Origin: Przewalskia tangutica
Taxonomy: Eukaryota > Streptophyta > Magnoliopsida > Solanales > Solanaceae
DNA: 64,000 nt
NCBI GenBank assembly: GCA_029844215.1
Contig: CM056724.1
Coordinates: forward strand, 36,494,446-36,558,445
Direction of reading: 5' to 3'
Below, in pieces: positions 60,461-64,000 of the stretch. Each line of letters starts with the position of its first letter. Within the stretch, counting starts at the first letter, position 1. The notes under the pieces were generated by a model. It was not told the origin of the DNA and ran no database searches. It saw only the letters and a program-made list of their open reading frames with translations. The position numbers and the translations under genes were made by a program.

Positions 60461-61630
60461 GCCTAGCATCAAGGCGAAGAACCCGCAACTGATCCAGAGA
60501 CTTTTCTATCCTCCCGCAACTCTCCTACTAGGACAATCCTCAACATATGGCCCCGACGGCCACAGCAAAACAGCACTGGAGCACGACGACATTCCCACGT
60601 GATGCCGCCACACCGTGAACATCGAGGAAGAGGGCCCCGATCGCTGTAACCCATGTGCGTATACGAATCCGAGCCTCGAGCTCGACCGGCCCCGACTACC
60701 CGGCCGATCTAACCTCCGCCGTAAAATCGAAGGAGCACTCGCGGCCGAACTGTAGACCTAGCTCGCCGCCGAGGCTCTCCGCCTTGAAAATCACCTCAAC
60801 CTCGCTGCCCCGCCTCTTGGCCGGCTGGCCTGGCTCGGTCCTTCTCTCCTCGCCCTCGATCCTCGCATAAGTCTCAGATCTCCGCAATATCCATTCTCGA
60901 TGAAGCGGCTACTCCTGTGCAAGCGGTGATCATATAACGGTCTAGCCCCATAACATAACGATGAACTCTATCACCATGTTAGCCACAATAGTATGCGATA
61001 ACCGCCAAGGAGTCAAACTCCAAGCTATACTCTCGATAGTCCTCCCGCTCGCCTCAAGGTCAAGAACTGTCTACCCGGCTCTCTCATCTCGTGAGGCAAA
61101 AGTGATCCATGAAGGCCTCTCAGAACTCCTCCCAAACAGCCGGAAGAGCATCATCACCTCTTGAAAGCAACCACGACTCAAACTAGTTCAACGCGATATC
61201 GCCAGAATCCTGTAGGAGGCTAGCGTAATGCACTGCCTCAAGCCCTAAGAACTGCGTGGTCCGTCAGAGCTGCCGAATGAACTCCCCGCGATCCTCATCA
61301 GACCTCGAACCATAAAACTCAGGTGGATGACATCCTAGAAAATCCCTAATCCGCAAACCGCTTAGGGTGGCCGTCGCTCGCTTGCCACGCTCGACTACTA
61401 TATCGGTCAATAATCGGACCGCTCCCGTAGTCTCTATACTCGACACCGCGGAATCGAGGCTCGTACGGAACCTTCGAGCTACCGCCGCTCGCCTCTATCG
61501 CCGGCGTGGCTGAACTCGCCGACCCGCCACTACCTCGTGCATATTCTCGCCCGACTCGCGTAACTCTGCGCACCATCGCGGCTCCCGATGCCGCTTTGCC
61601 CTTCCGCCCCGGTCGCCTTCCGCGAGGCAT
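60461..61630 (-). pseudogene. gag: Element C gag remnant
   Basis: The start is ATG at 61630 (MPRGRRPGRKGKAASGAAMV), leading to YRDYGSGPII and, after a frameshift near 61400, to RIRDFLGCHPPEFYGSRSDE (about 61350-61280). The first and last of these blocks are shared with element A gag. A capsid-core trace (DSGDIALN, FESWLLSRGDDALPAVWEEF) is readable with stops near 61200-61090. The nucleocapsid has CSRCGG (about 60620) and FCCGRRGHMLR (60545-60580), whose last Cys is displaced by an indel. Sequence is unusually GC-rich between 60650 and 60880. No intact product. Confidence 0.8.
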
Positions 61631-61825
61631 AGCTGATTCACATACATAAGAATACGTCAGAGACGGATCAACCTATTAATACAGCTCTACTGCACGATCT
61701 CAGAGTGAGAAGAATGGAAACTAATCCTAAATGTCCTGTAGCCTCCTGATTATAGATGTGGTGCACAACACACCGATAATCAAGACTCTACTGTAGACAC
61801 TGCTCAGACACTTTCCGAGGACTAA

Positions 61826-61838
61826 TCGCTCGATACCA
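61826..61838 (-). other. Element C primer binding site
   Basis: On the minus strand TGGTATCGAGCGA, four bases from the LTR end. It is the same variant initiator tRNA-Met site as in element D. Confidence 0.85.
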
Positions 61839-61842
61839 CTTT

Positions 61843-64000
61843 TGTCACGACCGACCAAGCTCGCGATCGGTGCCCTACCCGCACCTTACAGTATACATCG
61901 AGAAAATCAGCGAACATACATGAAACTTATAAAATAAAACAACAAGAATAAAACAATGTGTTAGCCGATGTGGCTACCTTCCGAACGTGACATACATAAA
62001 CGGCGCTTGCCTCCTTTCTTTACAAACCGACCCACAAAATGTGACTACTGCACTCTTAGAATTACAATCACATGTGGCGGCCTCGCCATACCCCGAATGT
62101 ACATAAGTCTACCATATCGTGAAACCGCACTAAAAGATAAGCTCCGAGGGAAAGGAGCTTCTTTCCAAAATCAACAGAGATCCTAAGAGCAAGGATCACC
62201 AACCTGGTACCTATAACTCGCGGCATTTAACGCAGCCTAGGGTCAAGACAACAAAAATTTAGTATGGAATGTAAATAAAATGCAATAACCAAATCGTATT
62301 CAGATAAAAGAATGTCCTTTAACTCCCAAATCAATCATATATTAACTGCCTTTCCTTCTTTCAATAAAATTAACAACATATTCATACATACATACTTAAG
62401 AGTTTAATTCATCTTTTCACATATCTTACATAACATAATCCACCCATTATGGAGGACTTCTTATTTGGGAGCTTACTTTGATTATCCATACGTGATAACG
62501 TAATTCGCCCATTCGGACACGGTACTCATAAATCATGTGGCATAATCCGCCCGCTGTGGGCCTGTAAGATGACGTAACCCTATGTGAAGGCTCGGGGTAA
62601 TATGGCGTAATCCGCCATGTGTAGGCTCGGTGTATTTCATAACGTAATCCGCCTATTTGTAGGCTCTGTATTTCATAATGTAATCCGCCTATTCGTAGGC
62701 TCCTGTATTTCATAATGTAATCCGCCTATTCGTAGGCTCCTGTATTTCATAACGTAATCCGCCTATTTGTAGGCTCCTGTGATTTTCCTTACATAACATT
62801 TTTAAACCATCTTTTCACTTCTTCTTAAGTCGCCATAACAACTTCCCATAAAGCTATTATAACAACCATTCATTTTAGAGAACTTATGTCACTTTTATTC
62901 TTACAACATTTAGGAAAACGGGATCCAAAGATACTACGTACATACATACTTAAAAAGAATCAGACGCTTAAAACTTCATAATCCTTAAAAGACAATCAAA
63001 GTTCTTAGTCTTCAAACTTCATAACATACTTCCTTTAAAGCCCAATTACTTATACAAAAACATATAAAGTTCCATACCTTCCCAAAACCAAGTAATTCAT
63101 TCCTTAAAATCGTATAACTTCCACTTTAAAATCAATCCCTTTTCACATATAAATTCAAGTCATTTTCAACATAAAAATCCACTTACTTACTTTAAACAAA
63201 TCAAGACACATAGCCTTTAAATCAAATCTCATAACTTCCTAACCGTTTACTAACGCCTCCCATAAGACCTAGTAAGGACTTAGGACAATTTAAACATACT
63301 CTTAACTTAGATTCTACAATGTAAATACTTCTTAACTTCTAAGAGTAGAAGGAATCTTGAAATACTATCACATGGAGATTTCATACGTAGGATCATGCCA
63401 AAGAAAGAAGAGGTTCACATACCTCGCGACGACTAGCGACAAGTTGCAAAAAGGCTCCAAAGTACTTCAACCTATAATGGCCACAATACGTCCATTAACC
63501 TCTTAATTCAAACGTAGAATATTCTAAGTGCTAAGTCGCTAAATTCTACGAAAATCGGACAGCACCTCCTTTGTTTCTACTCACTTTGCCACCTTTTCAA
63601 GGTCGAAATACAATAACCAAACAGCCCCAATTGGCTCACAACAATAAAGAAGGTAGTCCAATACAAATGAATAACTAAATTTCAATTGGCTCACAATTTA
63701 GAAAGTAGTCCAAATTCGACCACCTGAGTTCAACCATACCAATACTTATCAAATTTCCATTTCAATCCAATTTGTTAATCATAACATGATATCAAGTCGC
63801 ATTTGGTTAAAACTACCACAATCTTCAAATCAATAACATGCGACGATTCTAATAACGACTAAATTGAAATCCAACTTAACATGGCTTACATTACATTCCG
63901 GATTTCCAATGCTACAATCAATCCACAATCCTTATAAACTTCTACATATCAACTTCATGCTAGCAACACGTAAAGCTAACAACAACAATATAAATATATA
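61843..64000 (-). repeat. Element C 5' LTR (cut by window edge)
   Basis: It starts on the plus strand as TGTCACGACCGACC and follows the left LTR through the tandem module and the conserved inverted repeat (63513-63550) to the window end. It has a segment at about 61870-62110 that is missing or shortened in the other LTR between 57435 and 57450, so the left LTR carries a deletion of roughly 0.25 kb or this copy an insertion. Confidence 0.88.

Larger units (their letters stand above)
34596..64000 (-). mobile_element. Element B: Tat/Ogre-like LTR retrotransposon, minus strand, disrupted by E, D and C
   Basis: The left LTR is 34596-54136 (split by E, which carries D). A non-coding internal region spans 54137-56616. 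The right LTR starts near 56617 and is split by C at 57420, so its end lies outside the window. On the minus strand the left LTR begins TGTTGACACCCAATTTTGAC (54136) and ends GGAAAAGGGCGTGACA (34596). These termini, the GGTGGCGACTCC box near 34833 and the GGGGATACGTAGGC box near 56500 resemble Tat/Ogre-type plant elements (family knowledge). No gag or pol remains. Where both LTR copies exist (about 34610-35406 and 56632-57420) they are nearly identical, so B is young. Confidence 0.75.
57421..64000 (-). mobile_element. Element C: gag-only chromovirus derivative, minus strand, right end outside window
   Basis: The left LTR 57421-60096 is the 3' LTR. A PPT (60097-60109), an internal region of 1,746 bp with gag remnants only, a PBS (61826-61838) and the 5' LTR from 61843 follow. 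The LTR start TGTTACACCCCGTAATTGCA matches element E, and the end GGGTCGGGTCGTGACA matches element A's 3' LTR. Pol is absent: the nucleocapsid knuckle region near 60550 is followed within about 450 bp by the tail and PPT. It inserted into B's right LTR. Confidence 0.9.

Noticed and set aside
60655..60887. GC-rich open frames on both strands within element C
   Set aside because: They lie in the decayed gag between the capsid and knuckle segments and read it in shadow frames.

Overview
The window is plant nuclear DNA. It is dicot-like, and an asterid such as a Solanaceae species is a weak inference from the LTR types. It is AT-rich heterochromatin made of LTR retrotransposons and satellite DNA. 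I find no intact host gene, no rRNA or tRNA gene, and nothing bacterial or organellar. Every coding trace belongs to a Ty3/gypsy element, and every one is broken by stops, frameshifts or deletion.

Layout from left to right. (1) 1-5073: element F, a minus-strand gypsy element with about 1.95-kb LTRs, a decayed gag, a scrap of RT, a PBS and a PPT. (2) 5074-7787: AT-rich unique-looking DNA with one MITE-like inverted repeat. (3) 7788-8881 and 19503-34595: one satellite field that mixes about 39-bp monomers with blocks of one to three about 180-bp monomers, organised into higher-order duplications of 2.9-3.0 kb and 0.93 kb. (4) 8882-19502: element A, a structurally complete 10.6-kb chromovirus (Tekay/Del type) inserted in the satellite with a CTATG target-site duplication. 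It carries gag, protease, RT, RNase H, integrase and a C-terminal chromodomain, with many disabling mutations. (5) 34596 to beyond the right edge: element B, a minus-strand Tat/Ogre-like element whose left end abuts the satellite. Its left LTR is split by element E (36567-53080), and E is split by element D (37891-47767, AGCGT duplication, gag-only with 4-kb LTRs). B's short internal region (54137-56616) holds hairpin-bearing tandem repeats. B's right LTR is split at 57420 by element C (57421 to beyond 64000, minus strand, gag-only).

Insertion order can be read from the nesting: satellite, then B, then E and C inside B's LTRs, then D inside E. E's second LTR copy still shows D's empty target site, which proves the D insertion. 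A is an independent insertion into the same satellite field.

The most interesting signals are four. An 8-bp inverted repeat with a constant 22-nt spacer is kept in all eight chromovirus-type LTR copies although the spacer sequence diverges. A tandem-repeat module sits at the same relative place in each LTR family but has a different sequence in each. Several elements have lost pol but kept gag, LTRs, PBS and PPT. The satellite is composite, and decays at the single CpG of its short monomer. Differences between LTR pairs cluster as small indels at CG/CCWGG-rich spots, so some frameshifts may be consensus errors rather than biology.
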